A DNA stretch of 8,750 nt from Alphaproteobacteria bacterium (GCA_023259875.1 JALRFL010000042.1:1-8750); one strand, 5' to 3'. Shown: positions 1 through 5,885, counted from the stretch's first letter. Notes: a model not told the origin generated them from the sequence alone. Translations and numbers: made by a program.

Positions 1-228
1 TTTCTTTTTCTTGCAGGATGTTTGCCGCTTGTTGGGGCATTGATACTGAATGGCGTTCTGACCTTTGATCTATTGATCAAGTCTCTTGCAGGATTGGTGA
101 TTGCCTTAACTGGATTTTTGATTGGTGAACGCATCAGAGCCTATATTTCTCAATTATGGTTTCGCCGCCTGATCCTTATCTTTTTTCTGATTATGGGATG
201 CCGATTGATCCTCATTTCTGTTTTGTAA
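1..228 (+). CDS. Sulfite exporter TauE/SafE family permease, C-terminal part
   Basis: The reading frame is open from the first base, so the gene begins outside the window; 75 codons are visible before TAA. They encode about three hydrophobic stretches. The last two are linked by a segment with IGERIRAYIS followed by LWFRRLILIFFLIMGCRLI. The pattern Gxxxxxxxxxxxxxx(W/L)FRR-hydrophobic-LxxxGxRL is typical of the final two helices of TauE/SafE (DUF81) inner-membrane permeases, which move sulfite, sulfoacetate or related organic anions. TTG at 22 or the out-of-frame ATG at 18 could be mistaken for starts, but the coding frame clearly continues upstream of both. The substrate cannot be told from this fragment. 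Confidence 0.75.
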   Translation, partial: FLFLAGCLPLVGALILNGVLTFDLLIKSLAGLVIALTGFLIGERIRAYISQLWFRRLILIFFLIMGCRLILISVL

Positions 229-386
229 ACCATTCTCGGCTGAAGCAATCTGTCGAATACAGAAAACTAGGTCGTATTTCTGTGTATTTGTAGTCCATAA
301 ACGACAAAACCGTCCTGATTAATCCCCTTGTTTTATATAACAATTTGCCTGATCTTGAACATTAATCGCAAGGCAAGGAGACGGTG

Positions 387-1328
387 ATGTCAGCAGATAG
401 ATTAGGGATCATTCTCATCATAGCTGGAATGTCGCTGTTTAGTATTCAAGACTTGTTGATTAAGATACTGGCCGGGCATGGATCATTGCTTCAGATATAT
501 GTCTTGCGTGGCGTGATCGGTGGCGGCGTTATTCTAGGTTATCTCTTTATCACCGGTCGGCCGATCAGGTTTGGCACGGCCTATCCTCTCTTAACAATGA
601 TACGGTCAACTTTCTTTTTTATCGGCTTTATGAGCTTTTATATTTCGCTTTCGCTGATGCCTCTTGCCGAGGCTACAGCGCTATTTTTTATTAGCCCTTT
701 ATTCATTACGCTTTTGTCATGGTTTTTCTTAAATTATCAGGTGGGGTTATATCGTCTTTCTGCCATTATTATTGGATTTATTGGCACAGGGCTTATTGTT
801 AAGCCTAGCTCCTCAAATTTTGAATGGGCTTATATTTTGCCGATAATCACGGCCTTAACTTACGCCATTTCTATGATGATTGCTAAACATACCCGTGATC
901 AGGATACGGTTTTTCAGCAAACGATCCATATGTATATAGGCAGCATTTTTTACGGTCTTTTGATCCTATTGGTCATTAACTGGCTTGGCCTATCTTTTGA
1001 TGGGGTGAAGGGGCTTGAATATGTGTTCCGCCCTTGGTCATTCTCTGATCTCATGATTTTGGGGTCAATCACGACCATATCGGTGGTGGGGACAATCGGG
1101 ATGATTTTCTTGATCTCGGCTTATCGTATTGCCCAGCCACCTGTGGTTGCGCCATTTGAATACACGCTTTTGGTGGTGTCTATCATTGTGGGATACGCCG
1201 CTTTTGGTGAGGTGCCTGACACCTATTCTATCACAGGCATGTTCATGATTGTGTTATGTGGGCTATTTATCTTTATCCGTGAGGAAGCACGGGGAATGCC
1301 TCTGGCGATTAAAATTCGGCTTAGATAA
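387..1328 (+). CDS. DMT-superfamily transporter (EamA family)
   Basis: This encodes a 313-residue integral inner-membrane protein, the usual length for a ten-helix drug/metabolite transporter built from two EamA repeats. The first repeat opens with IILIIAGMSLFSIQDLLIKIL (residues 7-27), a typical helix 1 with the FxxxD-xxxK signature. The second repeat starts near the YILPIITALTYAISMM helix and closes with the pattern APFEYTLLVVSIIVGYAAFGEVPD, a common helix 9 and loop of the family. A basic tail (KIRLR) fits a cytoplasmic C-terminus. Such proteins export or import amino acids, nucleotides or other metabolites; no substrate can be assigned. AAGGAG at 375-380 lies 6 nt before ATG 387, which favours that start over GTG 384. 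It stands alone on the plus strand and ends in a strong terminator shared with the convergent cold-shock gene. Confidence 0.9.
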   Translation: MSADRLGIILIIAGMSLFSIQDLLIKILAGHGSLLQIYVLRGVIGGGVILGYLFITGRPIRFGTAYPLLTMIRSTFFFIGFMSFYISLSLMPLAEATALFFISPLFITLLSWFFLNYQVGLYRLSAIIIGFIGTGLIVKPSSSNFEWAYILPIITALTYAISMMIAKHTRDQDTVFQQTIHMYIGSIFYGLLILLVINWLGLSFDGVKGLEYVFRPWSFSDLMILGSITTISVVGTIGMIFLISAYRIAQPPVVAPFEYTLLVVSIIVGYAAFGEVPDTYSITGMFMIVLCGLFIFIREEARGMPLAIKIRLR

Positions 1329-1350
1329 GAACCGGGCTTTCTCGCCATAA

Positions 1351-1376
1351 AAAAGCTGGCCAAAAGGCCAGCTTTT
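1351..1376. terminator. Bidirectional rho-independent terminator
   Basis: The arms 1351-1361 (AAAAGCTGGCC) and 1366-1376 (GGCCAGCTTTT) form a perfect 11-bp stem with an AAAA loop. It lies between the convergent EamA transporter and cold-shock genes. Read on the minus strand the stem is followed by a six-T run; on the plus strand the T tract is shorter (TTTTGT). It can serve both genes and looks stronger for the cold-shock gene. Confidence 0.92.
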
Positions 1377-1397
1377 GTAAATGTGATGTGAAATGCC

Positions 1398-1604
1398 TTA
1401 AATAGCAGACAGATTAACAGCAGAGCTTTTGCCGTTTTTACCTGTTTCTACTTCGAAACTGACCTGTTGGTTTTCACTAAGTGTTTGCATTCCAGCATTT
1501 TTCACAGCGGAAATATGAACAAAAACGTCCTGTGATTTATCTTCGGGTTCGATAAATCCATAACCTTTGGTTTCGTTGAACCATTTTACGGTGCCATTTG
1601 GCAT
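1398..1604 (-). CDS. Cold-shock protein, CspA family
   Basis: This is a 68-residue single cold-shock domain, the normal length of CspA-type proteins. These bind single-stranded RNA and DNA and melt RNA secondary structure, acting as RNA chaperones or antiterminators. Both RNA-binding motifs are intact: RNP1 as KGYGFI (residues 13-18, preceded by TVKWFN) and RNP2 as VFVHIS (residues 27-32). The frame continues 12 codons upstream to an earlier ATG at 1640, but ATG 1604 is chosen: AAGGAG (minus strand of 1611-1616) sits 6 nt before it, and family members begin at MxxGTVKWFN. It is monocistronic, with a long upstream region containing hairpins. Whether this copy is cold-induced or constitutive cannot be read from the protein. 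Confidence 0.95.
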   Translation of the reverse strand: MPNGTVKWFNETKGYGFIEPEDKSQDVFVHISAVKNAGMQTLSENQQVSFEVETGKNGKSSAVNLSAI

Positions 1605-1993
1605 GAACTTCTCCTTAAGAAGTGAGTTGTTAATCGTCAAACAACTTCATTTTCTGGTGAGAAGCAAAGCGTTGACCCCCTTATCAACGTGATAAGGTAA
1701 CCGCTTATGCCACTTTGTGCGCCCAAAATCCAGATAAATTTGATGGCCGCTAAAACCTTATTCTGGGCAAAGCTAGGATCGCTGGCCTAGACCCCCATGA
1801 TAAGCAAGCCAACATTGACAACCAGCATCGTTAACCTAAGATCACTATAATTGATGTCTTTATCACTGGCTAGAGACCCTGGCAGAGCCGAAATAGGATC
1901 ACTTTCGGTCACCTTATCGGTTAGCTTAACTCTAGCCTGATGCTTTTTTATTGCGGCGTCAGGATGCTTATAAAGTAAAGGGAAAACGAACTC
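1605..1993. other. 389-bp divergent intergenic region
   Basis: This lies between the start of the cold-shock gene (minus) and the start of the NMT1-like gene (plus). The part next to the cold-shock gene holds the hairpins described separately. Towards the plus-strand gene there is a possible stem CCTGATGC/GCGTCAGG (1936-1943 with 1956-1963, one G-T pair) and a TATAAA at 1969-1974 with no convincing -35. A minus-strand frame of 75 codons (2014-1787) runs through it but has no ribosome site and no family resemblance. No gene is supported here. Confidence 0.6.
1670..1697 (-). promoter_or_regulatory. Two overlapping, mutually exclusive hairpins upstream of the cold-shock gene
   Basis: On the minus strand, CCTTATCA-CGT-TGATAAGG (plus 1697 to 1679) makes a perfect 8-bp stem. 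The overlapping CGTTGA ... TCAACG (plus 1689-1684 pairing with 1675-1670, 8-nt loop) makes a 6-bp stem. The second uses the loop and 3' arm of the first, so they cannot form together. They lie 66-93 nt upstream of the ATG. A further weak stem, GTTGTT/AACAAC, lies at 1626-1645. Cold-shock mRNAs are known to have structured, temperature-sensitive leaders. Whether these bases are transcribed was not established, because no convincing promoter was found. Confidence 0.4.
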
Positions 1994-2872
1994 ATGGCAG
2001 ATATCCATATTCAATTTACGCTTTTTTCAGCTTTCTATTCGCCTTTGATTTCTACGATGACTGGTGGGTTTCTTGAAGACGAAGGGCTAAGCTATGACTG
2101 GAGCGTGGCTACCCCCGGTACTTCTGCTATTTCTGCGCTTGAAGATGGCACAGCACAGGTGGTGCAATCCACCATCAGCCAAGGGTTTAACCGTCTAGAA
2201 AAAGGCAAGCCAAACTCAGCCAAGCATTTTGCTCTGATCAATGATATGGATGGGTTTTTTATTACCAGTCGTCAGCCAGATGCGGATTTTAATTGGTCAA
2301 GCCTAGAGGGGGCGGAGGTGCTGGTTCATCACGGTGGTCAGCCGATGACCATGTTCACCTTTGCTTGCCATAAAGCCGGAATTGATATTGATAAGATCAA
2401 GATCATTGATGCCGGAAATGCCAAAGAGATGGATGCCGCTTTCCGCCGTGGCGAAGGGCAATATATCCATCAGCAAGGCCCATCTCCTCAACAGCTTGAA
2501 GCCGATGGGCAGGGGTATGTGGTGGCGGCACTTGGGCCAGTGATTGAATCTTGCGCCTTTTCCAGTCTCGCGGCGATACCTGATTGGCTAGAGACAGATC
2601 ACGGCAAAGCCTTTTGCCGCGCTTATCAGCGGACACGCAATTACATGAATGAGACTTCAGCCGCAGAAATTGCCGCCGCCCAGAAACCTTTGTTTCCCCA
2701 CACAGATGAAGCTGTGCTAGCAGAATGTATTAAGGCATATCAAAAGATGGGCTGTTGGCCGCGTAGCATGGATATTACCGATAAAGGCTATGACGCCATG
2801 CTAGATATCTTTGCTTATGATGGCAAAATTACCACGCGGCATGCTTATGATGCGGTCTGTGTTCGTCTTTGA
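1994..2872 (+). CDS. NMT1/THI5-like solute-binding-fold protein without signal peptide
   Basis: The product is a 292-residue protein of the type II periplasmic-binding fold seen in ABC-type nitrate/sulfonate/taurine receptors and in THI5/NMT1 (ThiY-like) proteins. Family features are FTLFSAFYSPLISTMTGGFLEDEGL (residues 8-32; the 'partner' segment with GxxxxEGL), VATPGTSAISALEDGTAQVVQ (38-58; ligand-loop region), LEGAEVLVHHGGQP (104-117), and the second-lobe stretch GEGQYIHQQGPSPQQLE (153-169). These proteins normally carry an export signal. Here the N-terminus MADIHIQF goes straight into the first beta strand, and an in-frame TAA at 1976-1978 rules out a longer N-terminus. The ribosome site is a weak AAAGGG near 1977-1982. 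No permease or ATPase gene is nearby. It may bind a ligand in the cytoplasm, or be an enzyme-like relative of THI5; the ligand is unknown. Confidence 0.82.
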   Translation: MADIHIQFTLFSAFYSPLISTMTGGFLEDEGLSYDWSVATPGTSAISALEDGTAQVVQSTISQGFNRLEKGKPNSAKHFALINDMDGFFITSRQPDADFNWSSLEGAEVLVHHGGQPMTMFTFACHKAGIDIDKIKIIDAGNAKEMDAAFRRGEGQYIHQQGPSPQQLEADGQGYVVAALGPVIESCAFSSLAAIPDWLETDHGKAFCRAYQRTRNYMNETSAAEIAAAQKPLFPHTDEAVLAECIKAYQKMGCWPRSMDITDKGYDAMLDIFAYDGKITTRHAYDAVCVRL

Positions 2873-2913
2873 TCCAAACGGATGGATTGCTGGCTTTGCC
2901 CTTATGGTAGGCC

Positions 2914-3360
2914 CTAATGACAGGCCTTACCCAAGGCTTTGAGTCGCCAATAATTATAAGGAAGCGGTGTTATAAATCCTGCCAGCAGCATTACAGGTAT
3001 CACCCACCAAGTCAGCTTTGCGCCCCCCGTCAGGGTTACATCCACCACATTCATCGCAATTTCCATAGCCAACATGGATATAAAAGACATGCCAATCGCG
3101 GTTTTGAACGCAATCTTTAACGCCATCTGGCGTGATAAGATAAAGGTTTCCAGCATAATCGAGGTCAGCAAACCATTAATGATGGCCAATGTCATAATAT
3201 GTAAAGTCGGCCACGGAATGCCTGTATATTGGAAAAAAGCAATCGTGCCAAAATCACCAATCGAACAGCCAATAAGACACCACATGGTGTTATAAGATGA
3301 TCGCCGCCATGTGTGCCGGCAAGTCCAGTTGATACCTAAATGTGAAGTCAATGTTGCCAT
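2914..3360 (-). CDS. DUF4396 family membrane protein, probably copper-responsive
   Basis: This encodes a 148-residue integral membrane protein resembling the DUF4396 family, whose function is not established. About four helices are visible, near residues 25-45, 53-75, 85-105 and 116-135. Family-like landmarks are LIGCSIGDFGTIAFFQ (29-44), GIPWPT (47-52), NGLLTSIMLETFILSRQM (62-79), GMSFISMLAMEIAMN (90-104), LTWWVIP (116-122) and the C-terminal PYNYWRLKALGKACH. Possible metal ligands are C14 and H16, C28 and C32, four Met in the third helix (91, 96, 99, 103), and the terminal C147-H148. Its ribosome site (AGAGGA, 5-6 nt before ATG) is good. The promoter carries a CueR-type operator and the divergent neighbour is a CueR-like regulator, so induction by Cu(I) or Ag(I) is likely. 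A role in copper handling is inferred from context. Confidence 0.82.
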   Translation of the reverse strand: MATLTSHLGINWTCRHTWRRSSYNTMWCLIGCSIGDFGTIAFFQYTGIPWPTLHIMTLAIINGLLTSIMLETFILSRQMALKIAFKTAIGMSFISMLAMEIAMNVVDVTLTGGAKLTWWVIPVMLLAGFITPLPYNYWRLKALGKACH

Positions 3361-3379
3361 AATTATCCTCTTGGCCTAT

Positions 3380-3410
3380 CTTATGAACCTTCCCCTAAAG
3401 GTAAAGTAAA
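3380..3410 (-). promoter_or_regulatory. MerR-type (CueR) regulated promoter of the DUF4396 gene
   Basis: On the minus strand, a -35-like TTTACT (3410-3405) and a -10-like CATAAG (3385-3380) are separated by exactly 19 bp. This over-long spacer is diagnostic of promoters activated by MerR-family distortion. The spacing reads towards the DUF4396 gene, whose ATG is 20 nt past the -10. In the plus direction no -10 lies at the matching distance. CueR-activated copA promoters have the same arrangement. Confidence 0.72.
3387..3407. promoter_or_regulatory. CueR-like operator, 21-bp imperfect dyad
   Basis: The left half ACCTTCCCC (3387-3395) is the same half-site found in the E. coli copA/CueR operator as remembered. 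The right half is GGTAAAGT (3400-3407), whose reverse complement ACTTTACC matches the first eight bases of the left half at 6 of 8 positions. The dyad sits inside the promoter spacer, as expected for a transcription activator that untwists DNA. Confidence 0.75.
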
Positions 3411-3431
3411 GGGCTTTTTTTGGAGATAGAT

Positions 3432-3833
3432 ATGAATATCGGAACTGCGGCAAAACAGTCGGGTCTAACCACCAAAACCGTCCGATATTATGCGAATATC
3501 GGATTGATTGTGCCGTATCAGAACCCATCATCAGGATATCGGGATTATTCGGAAAGTGATGTTGCCAAATTGCAATTTATTGGTATGGCGCGGCGCTTTA
3601 ATTTTTCGATTGAAGAATGCCGAGAGCTATTAGCCCTTTACGAAGACCGCAACAGAAGCAGTCATGATGTAAAAACGCTGACCATGCTTAAAATTCATGA
3701 AATTGAAAATAAGATCAAAGAATTGCAATCTCTGAAAGATCAGCTTTCTCACCTAGCGGCAGGGTGTGATGGCAATGACCGTCCAGATTGCCCTATTTTG
3801 GATGCCTTGAGTGCTGGAAAAGGGCATGGCTGA
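3432..3833 (+). CDS. cueR: Cu(I)-responsive MerR-family regulator, CueR-like
   Basis: This is a 133-residue regulator, the standard CueR length. Residues 1-70 form the winged-helix DNA-binding domain (MNIGTAAKQSGLTTKTVRYYANIGLI, then the SGYRDYS wing). Residues about 80-108 form the dimerisation coiled coil (MLKIHEIENKIKELQSLKDQ). The metal loop has Cys112 and Cys120 with seven residues between (C-DGNDRPD-C), and Ser77 occupies the position that marks sensors of monovalent ions (Cu, Ag, Au) rather than Zn or Hg. All three fall at the same numbers as in E. coli CueR. GGAG at 3422-3425 lies 6 nt before ATG 3432, so the in-frame TTG at 3420 is not the start. It is divergent from the DUF4396 gene and very probably controls it. 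No copA or multicopper oxidase gene is in the window. Its C-terminus is Gly/His (GKGHG) rather than Cys-rich. Confidence 0.93.
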   Translation: MNIGTAAKQSGLTTKTVRYYANIGLIVPYQNPSSGYRDYSESDVAKLQFIGMARRFNFSIEECRELLALYEDRNRSSHDVKTLTMLKIHEIENKIKELQSLKDQLSHLAAGCDGNDRPDCPILDALSAGKGHG

Positions 3834-3851
3834 GGTTTTTGGCAGAAAATG

Positions 3852-3899
3852 TGATGAATGACGCCACATCCGTTTTATGGCAAATCATCATTTTTTTTT
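3852..3899 (+). terminator. Probable rho-independent terminator after cueR
   Basis: Outer arms TGATGA (3852-3857) and TCATCA (3885-3890) and inner arms GCCA (3863-3866) and TGGC (3878-3881) form an interrupted stem, followed immediately by nine T (3891-3899). It starts 18 bp after the cueR stop. The internal mismatches make it weaker than the terminator at 1351. Confidence 0.6.
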
Positions 3900-3944
3900 G
3901 TGTTTAGATTTTTATTAATTTCACAAATTTATATGACCATTCTA

Positions 3945-3972
3945 TTGAAAACAGGTATATAAATTATATATC
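3945..3972 (+). promoter_or_regulatory. Candidate sigma-70-like promoter of the winged-helix gene
   Basis: TTGAAA (3945-3950) and TATATC (3967-3972) are separated by 16 bp in a very AT-rich stretch (3891-4000), 37 bp before the ATG at 4010. The -35 is a 5 of 6 match and the -10 a 4 of 6 match. Several overlapping TATA-like alternatives exist, so the exact -10 is uncertain. Confidence 0.4.
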
Positions 3973-4009
3973 ACTTATTGTAACACTTATTTAAAAATTG
4001 GGAAAGCGT

Positions 4010-4309
4010 ATGCCTCAGATTCAATATTATGCCCAACTTCGCAATTTGATCATGCAAATGGAAACGGATCTTTCTATCGCGTCATTGACAGAAATTGAAA
4101 AGAAAGTGATTTCCGCGCTGATCATGCTTTCACAGGAACAACAAGAGCCTATTCATCTGGATCAGTTGCGTGAGCATGCTTTGTTGCAAAATATGCCACA
4201 GCCATCTCTCTATCGGGCTTTTCAAACGCTCATCAAATCAGGTTTCATTGCCAAGGTTGGCTCTGAACGCTCTGGTCTTTACAAGCCCAATACCGAACGC
4301 TTTGCTTAA
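4010..4309 (+). CDS. Small winged-helix DNA-binding protein (MarR-like fold)
   Basis: The product is 99 residues. After an N-terminal helix (YYAQLRNLIMQMETDL), residues 26-93 read like one winged-helix domain. Helix 1 is LTEIEKKVISALIML, a second element holds HLDQLREHA, the recognition helix is PQPSLYRAFQTLIKSGFI (residues 63-80), and the wing is KVGSERSGLYKP. The pattern 'S-x-x-x-x-x-x-L-x-x-x-G-x-I' with a basic wing is typical of MarR-type and other wHTH regulators. It is shorter than classic MarR (about 140 aa) and lacks the usual C-terminal dimerisation helix, so family placement is open. ATG 4010 follows GGGAAAG (4000-4006) and is preferred over in-frame TTG 3998. The next gene starts 84 bp later behind a perfect dyad, a plausible target of this protein. 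Confidence 0.78.
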   Translation: MPQIQYYAQLRNLIMQMETDLSIASLTEIEKKVISALIMLSQEQQEPIHLDQLREHALLQNMPQPSLYRAFQTLIKSGFIAKVGSERSGLYKPNTERFA

Positions 4310-4355
4310 ATCAAAGATGTGTTATCATAAAGCATGACTTTGTGGTGATCGTTGA

Positions 4356-4375
4356 TCATGTTTTCACGAACATGA
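4356..4375. promoter_or_regulatory. Perfect 7-6-7 inverted repeat before the MASE1-like gene
   Basis: TCATGTT (4356-4362) and AACATGA (4369-4375) are exact reverse complements around TTCACG. The 20-bp dyad spans two helical turns and ends 18 bp before the ATG at 4394. It could be an operator, possibly for the winged-helix protein just upstream, or an mRNA hairpin. No T-run follows, so it is not a terminator. Confidence 0.5.
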
Positions 4376-4393
4376 ACAATATAGTAGGTTAAA

Positions 4394-4990
4394 ATGCGTT
4401 TGCTTACCCATCTCTATCAACACTGGTTAGGCTTTGTGATTATCCTTTATGTGAGTGTGTTCTGGCTTTGTTTCTATGTCATCTTTCCGATTGAGTATTA
4501 TTTCCTAGGGCAGTCCAGTGCCATTGCCAGCATTATCTTTCTGCCTCATGCGGTTAGGGTGTTGTCGAGTTGGTTGCTTGGACCAAAGGTTCTATTTGCC
4601 CTGATCCCTGCGGAAATCATCACGCATATGATATGGGGATTAGAATATCATACCTATCAATCTTACCTTATCCCTTTTTTCAGCGCGAGCAGTGCTGTCT
4701 TGGCTTTTGAGGCTTTGCGTATGATGGGTTATCAGGTTTATCCCAATAGGCATCTCAAACCGAATTGGCTAGGTGTCATTTTTGCCGGGGCATTGGCTTC
4801 GGTCTTTAACTCCTTGTCAGGGGCATATTTGAAAAGTGAGGTCTTCGCCAAGGACGATTTCTTAGAAATTATTGCTAGATTTATCATTGGCGATATCATG
4901 GGTCTGATACTATCTATGTTCATCTTAATGTATTTATTCAGATTTATCGACAGGCGAAGCGTGCCCCATACAAGCCGCGCGATGAATTAA
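4394..4990 (+). CDS. Stand-alone MASE1-like membrane protein
   Basis: This is a 198-residue inner-membrane protein with about five to six hydrophobic segments. It resembles the MASE1 sensor domain. The segment with IASIIFLPHAVRVLSSWLLGPKV (around residues 45-67) matches the MASE1 LPxGxRxLxxxLxG region, and AGALASVFNS followed by ARFIIGDIMGLILSMFILMYLFRFI (about 161-185) matches the conserved GDxxG helix near its end. MASE1 is normally the N-terminal sensor of histidine kinases and diguanylate cyclases. Here no output domain follows; the protein ends shortly after the last helix with a basic tail. Its ribosome site is poor (TAGGT, 5-7 nt upstream), which suggests low expression or coupling to the upstream gene. 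The ligand is unknown. Confidence 0.72.
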   Translation: MRLLTHLYQHWLGFVIILYVSVFWLCFYVIFPIEYYFLGQSSAIASIIFLPHAVRVLSSWLLGPKVLFALIPAEIITHMIWGLEYHTYQSYLIPFFSASSAVLAFEALRMMGYQVYPNRHLKPNWLGVIFAGALASVFNSLSGAYLKSEVFAKDDFLEIIARFIIGDIMGLILSMFILMYLFRFIDRRSVPHTSRAMN

Positions 4991-5076
4991 GGTAAAGGAA
5001 GAATTGTAAATAGCGATCTTTACGGATTTGGTTTCATGCCATAAAATAATCTCGAAACCTAAGTAAGGATTGAGTC

Positions 5077-5292
5077 ATGCAATTTAATCAAGAAACACGC
5101 AAGCGCGTTACCGATATGCATATTTTTCTTCACAAGGCCGAACGGCTTTTGGCTGAAAGTGCTAATGGGGATGAGTTTGTAAAAAAGGTCTTCAACACAT
5201 TTGAAAATAAACCTCAGTTTCTTTCAAACGAAGAATGTGAAGAATTGTTGCTTGAAGTCTGGAAAGCTCATGTTGAGGGGCGGCTAGACTAA
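5077..5292 (+). CDS. Hypothetical protein, 71 aa, charged and helical
   Basis: I do not recognise a family. The protein is soluble and acidic, with a predicted run of amphipathic helices (ETRKRVTDMHIFLHKAERLLAES, then GDEFVKKVFNTFEN, then NEECEELLLEVWKAHVEGRL). It has no membrane segment or signal. AAGGA at 5064-5068 lies 8 nt before ATG 5077, and the codon pattern looks real, so it is probably expressed. After its TAA the same frame stays open for 36 more codons (to TGA 5401-5403), including a hydrophobic stretch. That tail is treated as non-coding here but noted as a finding. Confidence 0.65.
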   Translation: MQFNQETRKRVTDMHIFLHKAERLLAESANGDEFVKKVFNTFENKPQFLSNEECEELLLEVWKAHVEGRLD

Positions 5293-5387
5293 ATCCACTC
5301 GCATGACCTCGCGCTTTACGCTCTTAAAGGCAAAATTGCGATGGTCTCTGTCGCTGGCCTTGTGGCGTGGGTGATATCAGGGTCTGC

Positions 5388-5684
5388 CTATGTTGAGATA
5401 TGAAAGACCTGCTCGCCGGTGAAACTCATTGTCTTGGGGGACAAAGTTTGCGTAAATTTTGTAATATTTTCCTCAATCAACTTCTCAACTTTCTTTTGTG
5501 TTCCCATATCAGGAAATTCCCAGACAACAGTTAAGATATTGTTTTGAGATGGATTTTTATAGGCGTTGAAAACAACCCCTTTGACATCTTCTAACAACGA
5601 AGGCCAGCGTGTTTTTAGTAAAGATTCAAACAATTCACATTCTTCGGTTGATGGAAATGTTCGGATGAATATTTTTGTCAGCAT
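5388..5684 (-). CDS. Hypothetical protein, 98 aa, possible ferredoxin-like alpha/beta fold
   Basis: No family is recognised with confidence. The order beta (MLTKIFIRTF), helix (STEECELFESLLKTRW), a second helix or strand region (LLEDVKGVVFNAYKN), beta (NILTVVWEFPD), a helix rich in charge (TQKKVEKLIEENITKFTQ) and a last strand (MSFTGEQVFHI) recalls the dimeric alpha/beta-barrel (ABM-like) fold. This rests on the strand/helix rhythm only. It has no signal or membrane segment. The start at 5684 has only a weak GGG upstream (ACAGGG, 8 nt before). It converges on the 71-aa gene and is divergent from the Ldh cluster. No clear terminator is seen after it. Confidence 0.62.
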   Translation of the reverse strand: MLTKIFIRTFPSTEECELFESLLKTRWPSLLEDVKGVVFNAYKNPSQNNILTVVWEFPDMGTQKKVEKLIEENITKFTQTLSPKTMSFTGEQVFHIST

Positions 5685-5789
5685 ATCAAAAACCCTGTCT
5701 TTATTGTTTTCCCTCTTATCTCTTTCGTATTATTAATTAATTATAAAGATATTATTTAATTATAGTAAACAAAAATAGTTGGTTTTTGT

Positions 5790-5885
5790 TGTCTTGCGCT
5801 TACAAGCCCAGCCATCAAAGACAAAACGGCTTTTCAAAATGGGTGGGCTGTCTTTCTTTTTGCCTCTCTTATCGCTGTCTTGCGC
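5790..5885. repeat. 10-bp direct repeat TGTCTTGCGC, two copies
   Basis: Exact copies lie at 5790-5799 and 5876-5885. The second ends 2 bp before the -35 box of the promoter at 5888, a common place for an activator site; the first is 86 bp upstream. This may be a regulator target for the dehydrogenase cluster or chance. Confidence 0.35.
5805..5849. repeat. 11-bp inverted repeat with one mismatch
   Basis: AGCCCAGCCAT (5805-5815) pairs with ATGGGTGGGCT (5839-5849) at 10 of 11 positions around a 23-nt AT-rich loop, followed by a pyrimidine-rich tract on the plus strand (TCTTTCTTTTT). It lies between the divergent 98-aa gene and the dehydrogenase promoter. It could be a terminator-like structure or a regulator site; no plus-strand gene ends nearby. 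Confidence 0.4.

Noticed and set aside
253..386. Promoter candidate TATATAA (334-340) before the EamA gene
   Set aside because: No -35 element at a suitable distance; left unannotated.
1605..1640. Twelve-residue N-terminal extension of the cold-shock protein
   Set aside because: AAGGAG lies inside it, 6 nt before the internal ATG, and the family starts at MxxGTVKWFN.
1787..2014. 75-codon minus-strand frame in the csp/NMT1 intergenic region, followed in phase by about 40 more open codons
   Set aside because: No ribosome site, no recognisable family, and it overlaps the start of the NMT1-like gene. The hydrophobic end (LVVNVGLLIMGV) alone is not enough.
2917..3295. Plus-strand frames antisense to the DUF4396 gene
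   Set aside because: The minus-strand frame has helices, family motifs, ribosome site and promoter; the plus frames do not.
3420..3431. TTG start giving a four-residue longer CueR
   Set aside because: The GGAG ribosome site overlaps this start and is well spaced for ATG 3432; CueR proteins begin at MNI.
3998..4009. TTG start for the winged-helix gene
   Set aside because: No ribosome site before it; GGGAAAG precedes ATG 4010.
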